A DNA stretch of 64,000 bases from Nocardia vaccinii NBRC 15922 (GTDB lineage Bacteria; Actinomycetota; Actinomycetes; Mycobacteriales; Mycobacteriaceae). The stretch lies in contig NZ_BDCC01000009.1 of the NCBI RefSeq assembly GCF_001613305.1, positions 62,001 to 126,000 of the forward strand, read 5' to 3'. The notes beneath the pieces are model-generated. The model ran no database searches. It saw only the letters and a program-made list of their open reading frames with translations, and was not told where the DNA came from. A program made the position numbers and the translations under genes. Of this stretch, positions 44,402 to 54,076 are shown piece after piece; positions within the stretch are counted from its first letter, which is position 1; each line of letters starts with the position of its first letter.

Positions 44402-45634
44402 CTAGCTCGCGTTCAAGACCAGGTTGGTGAGTACGCGCACGCCGACGGCCAGGGCGCGTTCGTCCAGGTCGAAGGTGGGCTGATGGAGGTCGAGCTGGTC
44501 GCCGTGGCCGGACCACACACCCAGGCGGGCCATCGCGCCGGGCACCTGTTCGAGATACCAGGAGAAGTCCTCGCCGCCGCCGGACTGCGGAGTGTCGGCC
44601 AGCGCGTCGGGACCGATCGCGCGGATGGCGTCCTCGAACATCCGGGTGGCGTGTTCGTCGTTGACCACCGGCGGGACGCCGCGCTTGTAGTTCAGTTGAT
44701 ACCGCACGCCCGTGGGCGCGAGCAGGCCGTCGACGATCTCACGCACCGTCGGCTCGAGCAGCGACCAGGTCGCGTGATCGCCGGTGCGCACGGTTCCGGT
44801 GAGCATGCCGGTCTGCGGAATCGCGTTGGGGGCCTTGCCCGCCGAGACCGCACCCCACACCATCACGGTGCTGGTGCGCGGATCGATCCGACGGCTCAGC
44901 AGTCCGGGCAGGCCGGTGATGACGGTGCCGATCGCGTACACCAGATCGCTGGTCAGATGCGGTCGCGAGGTGTGTCCGCCGGGCGAGTCCAACACCAGCT
45001 CCACGGTGTCCGCGGCCGAGGTGATCGCACCCACCCGCACCCCGACCCGCCCGGCCTCGAGCCGGGGATCGCAGTGCAGCGCGAACGTCCGCGAGACGCC
45101 CTCCATCGCGCCCGCGGCGACCATATCGATCGCTCCGCCGGGCATGACCTCCTCGGCATGCTGGAACACCAGCCGCACGCCGACCGGCAGACCGGGCACC
45201 TCGGCCAGCGCCGAGGCCACGCCGAGCAGAATCGCGGTGTGCGCGTCGTGACCGCAGGCGTGCGAGACGCCCGGCACGGTCGAGGCGAAGGGCAGCCCGG
45301 TGTACTCCTGCAGCGGCAGCGCGTCCATGTCCGCGCGCAGGGCGATCCGCGGGCCGGCGGGGCCGATATCACACAGCAGACCGGTGCCGGTGGGCAGTTT
45401 GCGAGGCTCGAGTCCGGCCTTGACCAGCCAGGACTCCACGAATTCGGTGGTCGCGAATTCGGTGCGGGACAACTCCGGGTTGGTGTGCAGATGCCGCCGC
45501 CACCCGATGAGATCATCCGCGTTGTCGCGGAGCCACGCGCCGACGATCGCGCGCCCCGCGGCCGGACTGCCGGGTTCGTCCGCCGAGGCCGTCGTGTCCG
45601 GGCCCGCCGCCGCGGCTCGGCCGTCTGTGCTCAC
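44402..45634 (-). CDS. amiA1: M20-family amidohydrolase AmiA1
   Basis: 410-residue metallo-hydrolase of the M20D group (N-acyl amino acid amidohydrolase/IAA-hydrolase type). Motifs are WRRHLHTNPELSRTEF, ALRADMDALPLQE, SHACGHDAHTAILLG with metal-binding His/Asp, FQHAEEVMPGGA with the catalytic Glu pair, and GGGEDFSWYLEQVPG. GTG start overlaps the amiB1 stop by four bases, so they are coupled. Probably cytoplasmic peptide or acyl-amino acid recycling. Confidence 0.92.
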   Translation of the reverse strand: MSTDGRAAAAGPDTTASADEPGSPAAGRAIVGAWLRDNADDLIGWRRHLHTNPELSRTEFATTEFVESWLVKAGLEPRKLPTGTGLLCDIGPAGPRIALRADMDALPLQEYTGLPFASTVPGVSHACGHDAHTAILLGVASALAEVPGLPVGVRLVFQHAEEVMPGGAIDMVAAGAMEGVSRTFALHCDPRLEAGRVGVRVGAITSAADTVELVLDSPGGHTSRPHLTSDLVYAIGTVITGLPGLLSRRIDPRTSTVMVWGAVSAGKAPNAIPQTGMLTGTVRTGDHATWSLLEPTVREIVDGLLAPTGVRYQLNYKRGVPPVVNDEHATRMFEDAIRAIGPDALADTPQSGGGEDFSWYLEQVPGAMARLGVWSGHGDQLDLHQPTFDLDERALAVGVRVLTNLVLNAS

Positions 45635-46887
45635 CGAAAATCCTCCTGTCGCTGAACGCTGTGTTCCAACAACCGTTCCCTATGGAATTGATCGCCCGCA
45701 ACTTGTATCGCGGTACGCGCCAACACCGTGGCTCCGTCGACCACCGCCGCATCCGCGGACTCGGTGACGCACGCGGCCGCGAATTGCGGCTGATGCGTCA
45801 CCGATCCCGCGGCATCGATCCCGATGACCGGATGGATGCCCGGGATGACATTGGTGACGTTGCCCATATCGGTGCTGCCCAGTGGACGTGCCGCCTCGAG
45901 TTCGGGCGGTAGCGGTACGCGTCCGATACCGGCGAGCTGCTCGCGGTAGGCCCACAGTACTGCCGAATCGGGTGTGAGCTCGGTGTATGTGGGTGCGAGC
46001 GTCCGGATGTCGTGGGTGGTTCCGGTTGCCAGCGCTCCCGCCTCGAAACAAGCCGATGCGCGTCGCATCAGATCGTCCAGGGATGCGGAGTCGGCTGCCC
46101 GTAGGTAATACAGCAGTTCCGCGTGCTCGGGCACGATATTGGGGGCCACGCCGCCGGATTCGACTATACCGTGCAGTTGCTGCCCGGGCGCGAGATGTTG
46201 ACGCAGCAACCCCAACGCGACCTGCGCGATGGTGACCGCGTCACCGGCATTCCGGCCGCGTTCGGGAGCCGCGCTGGCGTGTGCGGCCCGGCCGCGGTAC
46301 GTGATCGACAGATCGGCCAGGGCCAGCGAGCGCGCACCGACGATGTCGTGCGGCCCCGGATGGATCATCATCACCATCGCCACACCGTCGAACACACCGC
46401 GCTCGAGCATGAGCACCTTGCCACCACCGCTCTCCTCGGCCGGCGTGCCGAAGACCTTCACCGTGATCCCGCACGCATCGGCCACCTCGGCCAGCCCGAG
46501 CGCGGCACCCACCGCCGCGGCGGCGATGATGTTGTGCCCGCAGGCATGGCCCATCTCTGGCAACGCGTCGTATTCGGCGCAGATTCCCACGACGAGGGGA
46601 CCGTGACCGTAGGTCGCGGTGAAGGCGGTATCCAGTCCGGCAACTCCCGCGTCGACGGTGAATCCGCGCTCGCGCAGCGGCGCGAGGGTTTTGGCGGCGC
46701 TGCGGACCTCGGCGAAGGCCAGTTCGGGTTCGGCGTGGATCGAGTGGGACAGCGCGACCAGCTCCGCGGCGACGCGGGCGATCCCGGCGTCGGCGGCCGC
46801 GGTGAGCGTCGGATCGGCCGCCGCGAGGACCGGGTCCGGCGGCGGACCCGCGGGCTCGGGCTGTGGGTCGGCGCCGCGATATGCCAT
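45631..46887 (-). CDS. amiB1: M20-family amidohydrolase AmiB1
   Basis: 418-residue paralogue of the downstream amiA1. Shows LSHSIHAEPELAFAE, CAEYDALPEMGHACGHNIIAAAAVGAALG, FGTPAEESGGGKVLMLERG and RAAHASAAPERGRNA. It starts with a Pro-rich 30-residue leader. It forms a two-gene operon with amiA1. No signal peptide. Confidence 0.92.
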   Translation of the reverse strand: MAYRGADPQPEPAGPPPDPVLAAADPTLTAAADAGIARVAAELVALSHSIHAEPELAFAEVRSAAKTLAPLRERGFTVDAGVAGLDTAFTATYGHGPLVVGICAEYDALPEMGHACGHNIIAAAAVGAALGLAEVADACGITVKVFGTPAEESGGGKVLMLERGVFDGVAMVMMIHPGPHDIVGARSLALADLSITYRGRAAHASAAPERGRNAGDAVTIAQVALGLLRQHLAPGQQLHGIVESGGVAPNIVPEHAELLYYLRAADSASLDDLMRRASACFEAGALATGTTHDIRTLAPTYTELTPDSAVLWAYREQLAGIGRVPLPPELEAARPLGSTDMGNVTNVIPGIHPVIGIDAAGSVTHQPQFAAACVTESADAAVVDGATVLARTAIQVAGDQFHRERLLEHSVQRQEDFR

Positions 46888-46979
46888 GGCATCAGTCTCG
46901 CACCCGACCGCGAGGTTGCGCGGTGTTGGCCGGGACGCTCGCGAGCCCGGTGCCGGCGATCGCGGGCGTACCGCGTCGG

Positions 46980-47714
46980 TCAGACCTGGAAGGCCAGGTT
47001 GTCCTGGGTGGTCGGCACCGCGAGCCCGGACAGCGCGCGGCCGTGCAGGGCGCGCTTGATGACCGGCAGATTCGGCTTGCGGTTACCGGTCAGCGCGGCG
47101 GCCCGTTCGACCGCGGCGGCCAGCAGGGCGTCCGCATCGGCCTTGGCGTCGACGATTCCGGCGGCGATCGCGTCGTCCGCGCCGTAGCGACGTCCGGTGG
47201 TCATCGCCTCGACCGCGACCTGATTGGTCAACCGCTCGGTCACCAGCGCGTTCATCGCCACCGTGAACGGCATGCCCAGATGGACCTCCGGCAGGCACCA
47301 GTAGCCGCGATCGGCGCGCATCACCCGGAAATCGTGCGAGGTGGCCAGCATCGCGCCCGCGCCGAAGGCGTGACCGTTCACGGCTGCGACCGTGGCCATC
47401 GGGAAGGTGAGCAGCCGGCTGAACATGCTGTGCACCCGGTCCAGATACCAGCCGCTGCGGTCGAAGTTGCCGAACAGCCAGTCGGTGTCCAGTCCGTTGC
47501 TGAAGAACTTGCCGGTCGAGACGGTGACCAGCGCGGCCGGTGGATTCGGCTGCTCGGACGTGACGCCGGCCTGTTCGACCTCGTCCAGCACCCCGTGGAA
47601 GGCGTCGATCCAGTCGGGATGGAAGCGGTTCTCGGTATCGGTCTGGCCCTCGTTGCCGAGGTAGAGCACGAACACATCCCCGTCACGTTCCAAATACGGC
47701 ATACGCAGCAGCAT
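46980..47714 (-). CDS. Enoyl-CoA hydratase/isomerase family protein
   Basis: About 244 residues with the crotonase fold: LVTVSTGKFFSNGLDTDWL (oxyanion loop 1), AAVNGHAFGAGAMLATSHDFRVM (oxyanion loop 2) and WCLPEVHLGMPF. The expected hydratase Glu pair is not obvious and the sequence resembles delta3,delta2-enoyl-CoA isomerases. I prefer ATG 47714 over a TTG at 47732. It begins right after the rnz stop, so it is probably in the rnz operon. Confidence 0.86.
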   Translation of the reverse strand: MLLRMPYLERDGDVFVLYLGNEGQTDTENRFHPDWIDAFHGVLDEVEQAGVTSEQPNPPAALVTVSTGKFFSNGLDTDWLFGNFDRSGWYLDRVHSMFSRLLTFPMATVAAVNGHAFGAGAMLATSHDFRVMRADRGYWCLPEVHLGMPFTVAMNALVTERLTNQVAVEAMTTGRRYGADDAIAAGIVDAKADADALLAAAVERAAALTGNRKPNLPVIKRALHGRALSGLAVPTTQDNLAFQV

Positions 47715-47733
47715 AACGACGCCACCGCACAAG

Positions 47734-48648
47734 TTACCGGCGAGTCGGTACCGGCACGCGCATCAGATCCTCGGCCACGACCAGCTCACCGTCGAAGTAT
47801 TTGCTCGCCTCGAGCCGGTGGTCCTCGAGATCGGCGTATCGCTGGGAGAAATGGGTGAGCACCAGGGTTCGCACGCCCGCCGCCTGGGCCACCTGCGCGG
47901 CCTGCGCGGCGGTGAGGTGACCGTACTCGTGCGCCAGCCCGGCATCGGCGTCCAGGAAAGTGGCCTCGATCACGAGCATATCCGCGTCCTGCGCCAATTC
48001 CGCTACGCCGGAACACATTCGGGTGTCCATGACGAAGGCGAAGCGCTGCCCCCGGCGCAAGGTGGAGACCTCGTCCAGGGTGACGACCCGCCCCTGGGAC
48101 AGCCGCAGCGAACCCTCGCGCTGCAGACGGCCGACATCCGGTCCGGAGATTCCGAATTCGGCCAGTCGCTCGGGCAGGATGCGCCGGCCGTCGGGCTCGA
48201 TCAACCGGTAGCCGAACGTTTCGACGCGATGGTCCAGCCGGATCGCCTCGACCGCGAACGCGGTGCCCGGCAACGGGATCGGCCCCGGCGCGTCGATCGG
48301 CTGTTCGCGCAGACCGGCGAAGAACGGCACCACATCGCGCAGTCTGCAATAGAACTCGCGGCCCTCCGCCGGGAAGCAGATGTCGACCGGATGCGTCACC
48401 TGATCCAGGTTCAAGCGCGCGAGCACCCCCGGCAGGCCGAGGCAGTGGTCGCCGTGGAAGTGGGTCAGGCAGATCCGGGTGATCGAGGCCGCCGATACGC
48501 CCGCGAACGACATCTGCCGCTGGGTGCCCTCGCCGGGATCGAACAGCAACCCCTCGCCGTCCCAGCGCAGCAGATACCCGTTGTGGTTACGCCGGCGGGT
48601 CGGCACCTGGCTGGCCGTCCCCAGCACGACGAGCTCACGCGCAGTCAC
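47734..48648 (-). CDS. rnz: Ribonuclease Z
   Basis: 304-residue tRNA 3'-processing metallo-beta-lactamase. [27 protein letters not shown] start, the zinc motif [28 protein letters not shown] and VLTHFSQRY are present. GTG start at 48648; upstream in-frame sequence is antisense to deoD and not coding. Divergent from deoD. Confidence 0.94.
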   Translation of the reverse strand: MTARELVVLGTASQVPTRRRNHNGYLLRWDGEGLLFDPGEGTQRQMSFAGVSAASITRICLTHFHGDHCLGLPGVLARLNLDQVTHPVDICFPAEGREFYCRLRDVVPFFAGLREQPIDAPGPIPLPGTAFAVEAIRLDHRVETFGYRLIEPDGRRILPERLAEFGISGPDVGRLQREGSLRLSQGRVVTLDEVSTLRRGQRFAFVMDTRMCSGVAELAQDADMLVIEATFLDADAGLAHEYGHLTAAQAAQVAQAAGVRTLVLTHFSQRYADLEDHRLEASKYFDGELVVAEDLMRVPVPTRR

Positions 48649-48781
48649 AACTCTGTTCCCACCACATTTTCGACACGACGTCCACCCGCGTACTGCGGGT
48701 CCGGGCGTGCGCGACGCTACCAGGCACTCCGTACGACGGCAGGTCACCCGGAAACCGCACGCCGTGAGGTACCGCACTATC

Positions 48782-49570
48782 GTGAACCACATGCTTGCCG
48801 AACAGGCCGCGGCGGCGCTGGCCGAGCGCACCGGAGTTCCACACCACCGCATCGCCGTCGTACTCGGGTCGGGCTGGCAGGACGCCGCCACCGAGATCGG
48901 CGTCCCGGCGGCGACGGTGCCCATGACCGAACTGCCCGGATTCGACGCGCCCACCGCCCAGGGCCACCAGGGCACCGTACATTCGGTGACGGTGAACGAT
49001 TCCCCCGTCCTGCTGATGATGGGCCGTCAGCATCTGTACGAGGGATACGACCCCGCGCAGGTGGTGCACGGGGTGCGCACGGCGATCGCGTCCGGAGCGG
49101 ACACCGTCCTGCTCACGAATGCGGCCGGCGGGATCCGGTCCGGACTGCGGGTCGGCGACCCGGTGCTGATCTCCGATCATCTGAACCTCACCGGGCGCAC
49201 GCCGCTCGACGGTCCCGCGTTCGTCGATCTGGTCGACGCGTGGGATCCCGAATTGCGCGGCCTGGCAAAGGAAGTCGATCCAGCCCTGACCGAGGGCGTG
49301 TACGCGGGGCTGACCGGGCCGCAGTACGAGACGCCCGCCGAGATCCGCATGCTCCGCGCGGTCGGCGCGGATCTGGTCGGCATGTCGACGGTTCTGGAGG
49401 CCATCGCGTGTCGCGCGCTGGGCGCCCGGGTACTGGGCATCTCACTGGTCACGAATCCGGCCGCCGGAGTGACGGGCGAACCACTCTCGCACGCCGAGGT
49501 GCTCGCCGAGGGACGCGCCGCCGCCCCGCGCCTGGGCAAACTGCTGCGCGGAGTGCTCGAACGCATCTGA
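48782..49570 (+). CDS. deoD: Purine nucleoside phosphorylase
   Basis: About 262-residue trimeric PNP that splits purine nucleosides to base and ribose-1-phosphate. Has [65 protein letters not shown] and [10 protein letters not shown]. Start is GTG 48782 or ATG 48791. It precedes the broken pmmB (phosphopentose/hexose mutase family) and upp in a salvage group. Confidence 0.93.
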   Translation: MNHMLAEQAAAALAERTGVPHHRIAVVLGSGWQDAATEIGVPAATVPMTELPGFDAPTAQGHQGTVHSVTVNDSPVLLMMGRQHLYEGYDPAQVVHGVRTAIASGADTVLLTNAAGGIRSGLRVGDPVLISDHLNLTGRTPLDGPAFVDLVDAWDPELRGLAKEVDPALTEGVYAGLTGPQYETPAEIRMLRAVGADLVGMSTVLEAIACRALGARVLGISLVTNPAAGVTGEPLSHAEVLAEGRAAAPRLGKLLRGVLERI

Positions 49571-49660
49571 GGCGGCGAACTCGCGAACCGCGCCGGTTCG
49601 GTGCGGCCGCACCGGAAGCCGAAGTGCCGGAAACCTGATGTGCCGGAAAGGATTGTGCTG

Positions 49661-51138
49661 ATGCTGCGATTCGGGACGGCCGGTCTGCGGGGACCGCTGC
49701 GGGACGGCCCGGACGGGATGAACGTGGACACGGTGTTGCGTGCCACCGCCGGACTCGCCGACTGGCTGCGCGAGCGTTGTCCGGCCGGGGGCGTGGTGAT
49801 CGTCGGCCGCGACGCCCGGCACGGATCGGCCGAATTCGCCACGGCCACCGCGGAAGTCCTCGCCGCCGCCGGATTCTCGGTCCTGCCGCTGCCGCGCCCG
49901 CTGCCCACCCCGGTCGTGGCCTTCGCGGTGCGCGAACTCGGCGCCGTGGCCGGAGTGCAGATCACCGCATCACACAATCCGGCCACCGACAACGGCTACA
50001 AGGTGTACCTCAGCGGCGGCTCTCAGCTGATCCCGCCCGCCGACACGGAGATCGAACAGCGCATCGAAGCGGTGCGCCAACCGATTCCCCGCGCCGATCC
50101 GCGGCCGACCTCCCCCGACCCGCAACTGCTCGCGCTCCCACCCGGCACTCCCATCGCCGAACTGGGCGAGGAGATCGTCCGCCGCTATCTCGACCGCGTC
50201 GCGACCCTGCCCGCCCGGCTCGGTGGCCCCGACACATTCCCCGGCAGCACCGGTACGCCGCCCGGTACGGCCGATCCGCGTCCCGATGCACGGCTCGACG
50301 GACCCGAAACCCGAACCGGCGGGGCCGAAGCCTCGCGCGACCGAGCCGCCGCGGCGGCCGGCGGTCCAGACCCGGTGACCGGCTCACCGGCCATCGGCGA
50401 CGCGAGCCGGGCGTCGGTGACCTCTTCGAAGGTCGTCCCGATTCCGTTGCGGCGCAACAAACTCCGGATCGCGCTGACGCCGATGCACGGCGTGGGCGGG
50501 GAACTCGCCGTCGCGGCGCTGCACGCGGCCGGATTCACCGATGTGCAGGTGGTGGTCGAGCAGTTCGCGCCGGACCCGGATTTCCCGACCGTCGATTTCC
50601 CGAATCCGGAGGAGCCGGGCGCCGCGGATCTGCTGCTCGCACTGGCCGATCGAATCGATGCCGATCTGGCGATCGCGCTGGATCCCGATGCGGATCGATG
50701 CGCGGTCGCGCTGCCCGGACCGCGGGGCCACCGCATGTTGCGCGGTGACGAAACCGGTGTGCTGCTGGGCGATTTCGTGCTGTGCAGCGCACCCGCCGAC
50801 GCTCTGGTGGCGACCACGATCGTGTCCTGCGGCTGGCCGATCAGGACGCTGCCGCACAGGTTCTCGAAAAGCTGCGCGAGAATCCGCCGGACGCCATCGC
50901 CGGGACGCCGGTCACCTGCACCGATATGGCGCAGGTGCGCGGACCGATGCGCACCGACGCGCTGATCTTCGAAGCGGACACGCAGCGCGTCGTGGTCCGC
51001 CCCTCGGGCACCGAGCCCAAGCTCAAGTGCTATCTCGAGGTGATCGAGCCGGTATCGTCCCGGGCGGCGTTGCCAGAGGCGAAACAGGCTGCCGCACAAC
51101 ATTTGTCCGACCTGCGCAAGTATTTCGAAAGCCGCTGA
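49661..51138 (+). pseudogene. pmmB: Phosphomannomutase/phosphoglucomutase PmmB, broken by internal deletion
   Basis: Alpha-D-phosphohexomutase family. Frame 1 from ATG 49661 (AAAGGA upstream) reads FGTAGLRGPLRDGPDG, the phosphoserine loop GVQITASHNPATDNGYKVY and the metal loop ALDPDADRCAV, then GDFVL...ATTIVS at about 50828. The sequence then jumps to a second frame: LRLADQDAAAQVLEKLRENP... ending with the phosphate-binding RVVVRPSGTEPKLKCYLEV. The sugar-binding domain of roughly 115 residues is missing and the frame changes at the junction (about 50826-50832). Frame 1 also carries a 70-residue low-complexity insert near 50230-50440. Almost certainly non-functional. Confidence 0.85.
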
Positions 51139-51149
51139 GCTCCAGTGGT

Positions 51150-51773
51150 TCAGCGCGGACCGAACTGACGATCCCCCGCATCGCCGAGACCGGGGACGAT
51201 GTAGGCGTTTTCGTTGAGTCCGGTATCGATCGTCGCGGTGACCAGCCGGACCGGCAGACCGGACTGTTCGAGCGCCGCGATGCCCTCCGGCGCGGCGACG
51301 ACGCACACCGCGGTGATATCCGTGGCGTCGCGGGCGTCCAGCAGTTCCAGGGTGTGCCGCATCGAACCGCCGGTCGCCAGCAGCGGGTCCAGCACGAATA
51401 CCGGTACTCCGGCCAGGGATTCGGGCAAGGACTCCATATACGGCACCGGCTGATGGGTGCGCTCGTCGCGGGCGATGCCGACGAAGCCGACGCGTGATTC
51501 GGGGATCAGCTCACTGGCGGCGTCGACCATGCCGAGCCCGGCCCGCAACACCGGCACGAGCAGTGGCGGATGGGCCAGCCGCACCCCCTCGGTGGCCGCC
51601 ACCGGTGTGCTGATCTCGAACGTCGTCAGCGGGGCCTCGCGCAATGCCTCGTAGATGAGGATTCCGGTCAGATCCCGCAGTGCGCCACGGAAAGCCGGGT
51701 TGGGTGTGCGCTCATCGCGCATGATGGTCAGCAGAGTGGAAGCGAGCGGATGATCCACGGTGTGCGTTCGCAT
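51150..51773 (-). CDS. upp: Uracil phosphoribosyltransferase
   Basis: 207 residues, the normal length. Makes UMP from uracil and PRPP. Has [35 protein letters not shown], the PRPP loop [14 protein letters not shown] and the uracil-binding C-terminus [15 protein letters not shown]. Convergent with pmmB and divergent from the EspC-like gene. Confidence 0.95.
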   Translation of the reverse strand: MRTHTVDHPLASTLLTIMRDERTPNPAFRGALRDLTGILIYEALREAPLTTFEISTPVAATEGVRLAHPPLLVPVLRAGLGMVDAASELIPESRVGFVGIARDERTHQPVPYMESLPESLAGVPVFVLDPLLATGGSMRHTLELLDARDATDITAVCVVAAPEGIAALEQSGLPVRLVTATIDTGLNENAYIVPGLGDAGDRQFGPR

Positions 51774-51920
51774 GAGGGAACGATAAGGTTTGCGCCGGGG
51801 CTCGGCCCGCACTCCGTCCGGGATTTTCTCGCTCGCGGAGTGGAACCGTTCTCGTGGCGCCTGCGTCAAACCACTCGGATGACGTAATCTGCCACCAGAC
51901 CAGCACGATGGGGGATTGTG

Positions 51921-52244
51921 ATGCCAAAGATCTCGGTCGACACCGAGGGCCTTGCCGCCTACGGTGCGACAGCCGGTGGGCTGGCCGGTGAAATGGCCTC
52001 GGCCGCAACCGCGGCGGCAGCCGCCGATCCGGCCCTGCTCGGCCCGATCTTCGGGCTCGTCGGTGGTGATTTCCTCACCGCGTACTCCGCCGCCCACGCC
52101 GGGCACGTGGCCTCGATCGGCCAGCTGTCCGCGGTGCTCGGCACCATGGGCACCGCCGCGGCCGGCGCCTCGGTGAGCTACGCGGAGAACGACGCCGAGC
52201 GCGTCACCGCCATGCGCGCCGTGCAGGAAGAGCTGCAGGCATGA
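51921..52244 (+). CDS. EspC-like type VII secretion-associated protein
   Basis: 107-residue, Ala-rich, helical protein without a signal peptide. It has the pattern of EspC/PE-like small secreted partners: a short N-terminal strand ([23 protein letters not shown]), two long helices broken at [18 protein letters not shown], and a polar C-terminus. GGGGA precedes the start. The stop overlaps the next start by four bases. It probably pairs with the following WXG-containing peptidase for export. No secretion-machine genes lie in the window. Confidence 0.75.
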   Translation: MPKISVDTEGLAAYGATAGGLAGEMASAATAAAAADPALLGPIFGLVGGDFLTAYSAAHAGHVASIGQLSAVLGTMGTAAAGASVSYAENDAERVTAMRAVQEELQA

Positions 52245-53356
52245 TCGCCGGGATCGATCTCGACGCCCTGGCCAAACCGCTGGTGGATCTGGTCGCCAGT
52301 TTCGGCACCGGTGTGCTGCCCGCCGGCGGCCCCGCGGATGCGCTGCGCCAGACCTCCACGACGTTGGACGGCATTCACAAGGCCGGCAGCACGAGCATCA
52401 ACCAGATGACCGACGCCTGGAACGGCCGCGCCGGTGACGCCGCGATGGACAAGGCGATGCAGGTGCAGACCTCCGCGGCGAACATCTCCGATCGCGGCAC
52501 CAGCATGGCCGATGTGGTCAGCCAGGCCGCCTCCACGGTGCAGACCGGCCAGCAGAAGCTCGCCGGAATCCTGCAGGACTTCGTGCACCAGGTGAACGTG
52601 CTCGGCCCCGCGGCCACCACACCCGTGGGCCTGACGACGGTGGTCACCTCGGCGATCGACCACTTCGGCCAGGCGGTGGGCGTGGTCGGGCAGGTGCGTT
52701 CGGATCTCGACACGCACACCGCCTCGATGACGCAGCTGACCCCGGCTCCGTCCACCCCGTCCACGGTCGCCACCCCGGTCAACACGGCCTCGCTGATCTC
52801 CCAGGCCGGCAGCGGCGCGGAGACGGCGTCGTCGCTGCTCGGCGGCGTCTTGTCCAGCGGTGGTTCGGCGGTCGGTTCGCTGACCACCCCCGCCTCGGCG
52901 AAGGCATCGAAGACCTCCACCGCGGCCAACAGCAGCACCGACAAGACCACCAAGAACGGCGGCGTGATGATCACGCTGCCCGACGGGACCAAGGTCGAAG
53001 CGCCCAATCAGAAGGCCGCGACGGCGGTGAACGCCGCGATCAAATGCTGCGGCACCCCGTATGTGTGGGGCGGTAACACACCTGGTCAGGGCCTGGATTG
53101 CAGCGGTCTGACCAAATACGCGTACGGCCAGGCCGGTGTCGACCTGCCCCGCCTGGCGGCCGATCAGAGTCAGGGCGCCACACAGGTCGGCCCCGGCGAT
53201 GTGATGCCCGGCGACCTGGCCATCTGGGATGGTCACGTCGCCATGGTGGTGGGTAACGGAAAGATGGTCGAGGCCGGAGATCCGGTTCAGATCGACGCGA
53301 TTCGAACGGAGAACATGGGAATGGCGTTCCACGGCTTCTACAGGCCCACGTCATGA
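52241..53356 (+). CDS. WXG-like NlpC/P60 peptidoglycan hydrolase
   Basis: 371 residues. The N-terminal helical part contains W60-N-G62 ([18 protein letters not shown]), a WXG100-like turn. A Ser/Thr/Ala linker spans about 165-250. A C-terminal NlpC/P60 domain has [20 protein letters not shown] with catalytic Cys287 and GHVAMVVG with His332. No Sec signal, so export would be by a type VII route. The domain start carries an unusual Cys-Cys pair (KCCGTPYVW). Overlaps both neighbours by four bases. Likely a D,L-endopeptidase acting on the cell wall. Confidence 0.88.
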   Translation: MIAGIDLDALAKPLVDLVASFGTGVLPAGGPADALRQTSTTLDGIHKAGSTSINQMTDAWNGRAGDAAMDKAMQVQTSAANISDRGTSMADVVSQAASTVQTGQQKLAGILQDFVHQVNVLGPAATTPVGLTTVVTSAIDHFGQAVGVVGQVRSDLDTHTASMTQLTPAPSTPSTVATPVNTASLISQAGSGAETASSLLGGVLSSGGSAVGSLTTPASAKASKTSTAANSSTDKTTKNGGVMITLPDGTKVEAPNQKAATAVNAAIKCCGTPYVWGGNTPGQGLDCSGLTKYAYGQAGVDLPRLAADQSQGATQVGPGDVMPGDLAIWDGHVAMVVGNGKMVEAGDPVQIDAIRTENMGMAFHGFYRPTS

Positions 53357-53706
53357 GCGCGCCGCAGCCGCAGAAGGAGATCCCGAACGTCACGGTCGCC
53401 TCGAGCACCAATCGTTCCGGGACCATCAGCGTGCGCGCGACCGATCAGGGCATGCCGGTGGAGATCAAGTTCGAGCGCAGCGAATATCGTTACGGCGCAC
53501 AGGCTCTGGCCGCCGAGATCCTGCGCCTGACCAAGCGTTCGGCGATCGTGGCCAAGGCGCGGCGGCGGGAGCTGCTGGCCGAGTCGGGCATGCCGGTCGA
53601 GATCCTCGACAAGCTCGGCCTGCCCACTCGTCAGACCGCCGTGGACGAGCTGGATCGCATGGACGACGAGGACACCGGACCCACGAGCTGGATGAGGCAG
53701 GTGTGA
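53353..53706 (+). CDS. YbaB-like protein of the secretion-associated cassette (first)
   Basis: 117 residues with a beta-hairpin (NVTVASSTNRSGTISVRATDQ, then PVEIKFE) followed by a helix with AQALAAEILRLTKRSAIVAKARRREL, resembling the YbaB/EbfC fold used by Esp-type chaperone-like proteins. Overlaps the peptidase gene by four bases (ATGA). Possibly a dedicated chaperone for the exported pair. Family assignment is by pattern only. Confidence 0.65.
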   Translation: MSAPQPQKEIPNVTVASSTNRSGTISVRATDQGMPVEIKFERSEYRYGAQALAAEILRLTKRSAIVAKARRRELLAESGMPVEILDKLGLPTRQTAVDELDRMDDEDTGPTSWMRQV

Positions 53707-53710
53707 GGGT

Positions 53711-54043
53711 ATGAGTGCAGAGATGGACGCTCTCGTCGCCGCCGCGACGGAGAAGCTGGAGGCCCTCGAGGCCGCACTGCACGGCCTCGGGCAGGTGCGC
53801 GGTAAGCACACCACCGACGATGGCCTGATCAGCGTCGAGGTGAACAGCGACGGCGCCCTGGTCGGGCTGCGGCTGGCCGAGTCGATCACCTCGCGTCCGC
53901 CTGTCGAGGTGGGCCAGGCCATCATTCAGGCCTGCACCCAGGCGGCCCAGGATGCGGGCGAACAGCGCTCCGCGGTCGTGGCGACGCTCAATTCGAGCTT
54001 CACAGCACCGCAGGCGGGAAATGTTGGGGGGCGGGCCGAATAG
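53711..54043 (+). CDS. YbaB/EbfC-family protein (second)
   Basis: 110 residues: N-terminal helix (MDALVAAATEKLEALEAAL), a strand pair with GLISVEVNSDGALVGLRLAE, and a C-terminal helix VGQAIIQACTQAAQDAG, the clear YbaB arrangement. Last gene of the four-gene cassette, four bases after the previous stop. YbaB-like proteins are common in type VII clusters. Ends in a disordered tail. Confidence 0.78.
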   Translation: MSAEMDALVAAATEKLEALEAALHGLGQVRGKHTTDDGLISVEVNSDGALVGLRLAESITSRPPVEVGQAIIQACTQAAQDAGEQRSAVVATLNSSFTAPQAGNVGGRAE

Positions 54044-54076
54044 TGCCACAGGCGCAGGGTCGATAGGCTCACGGTC

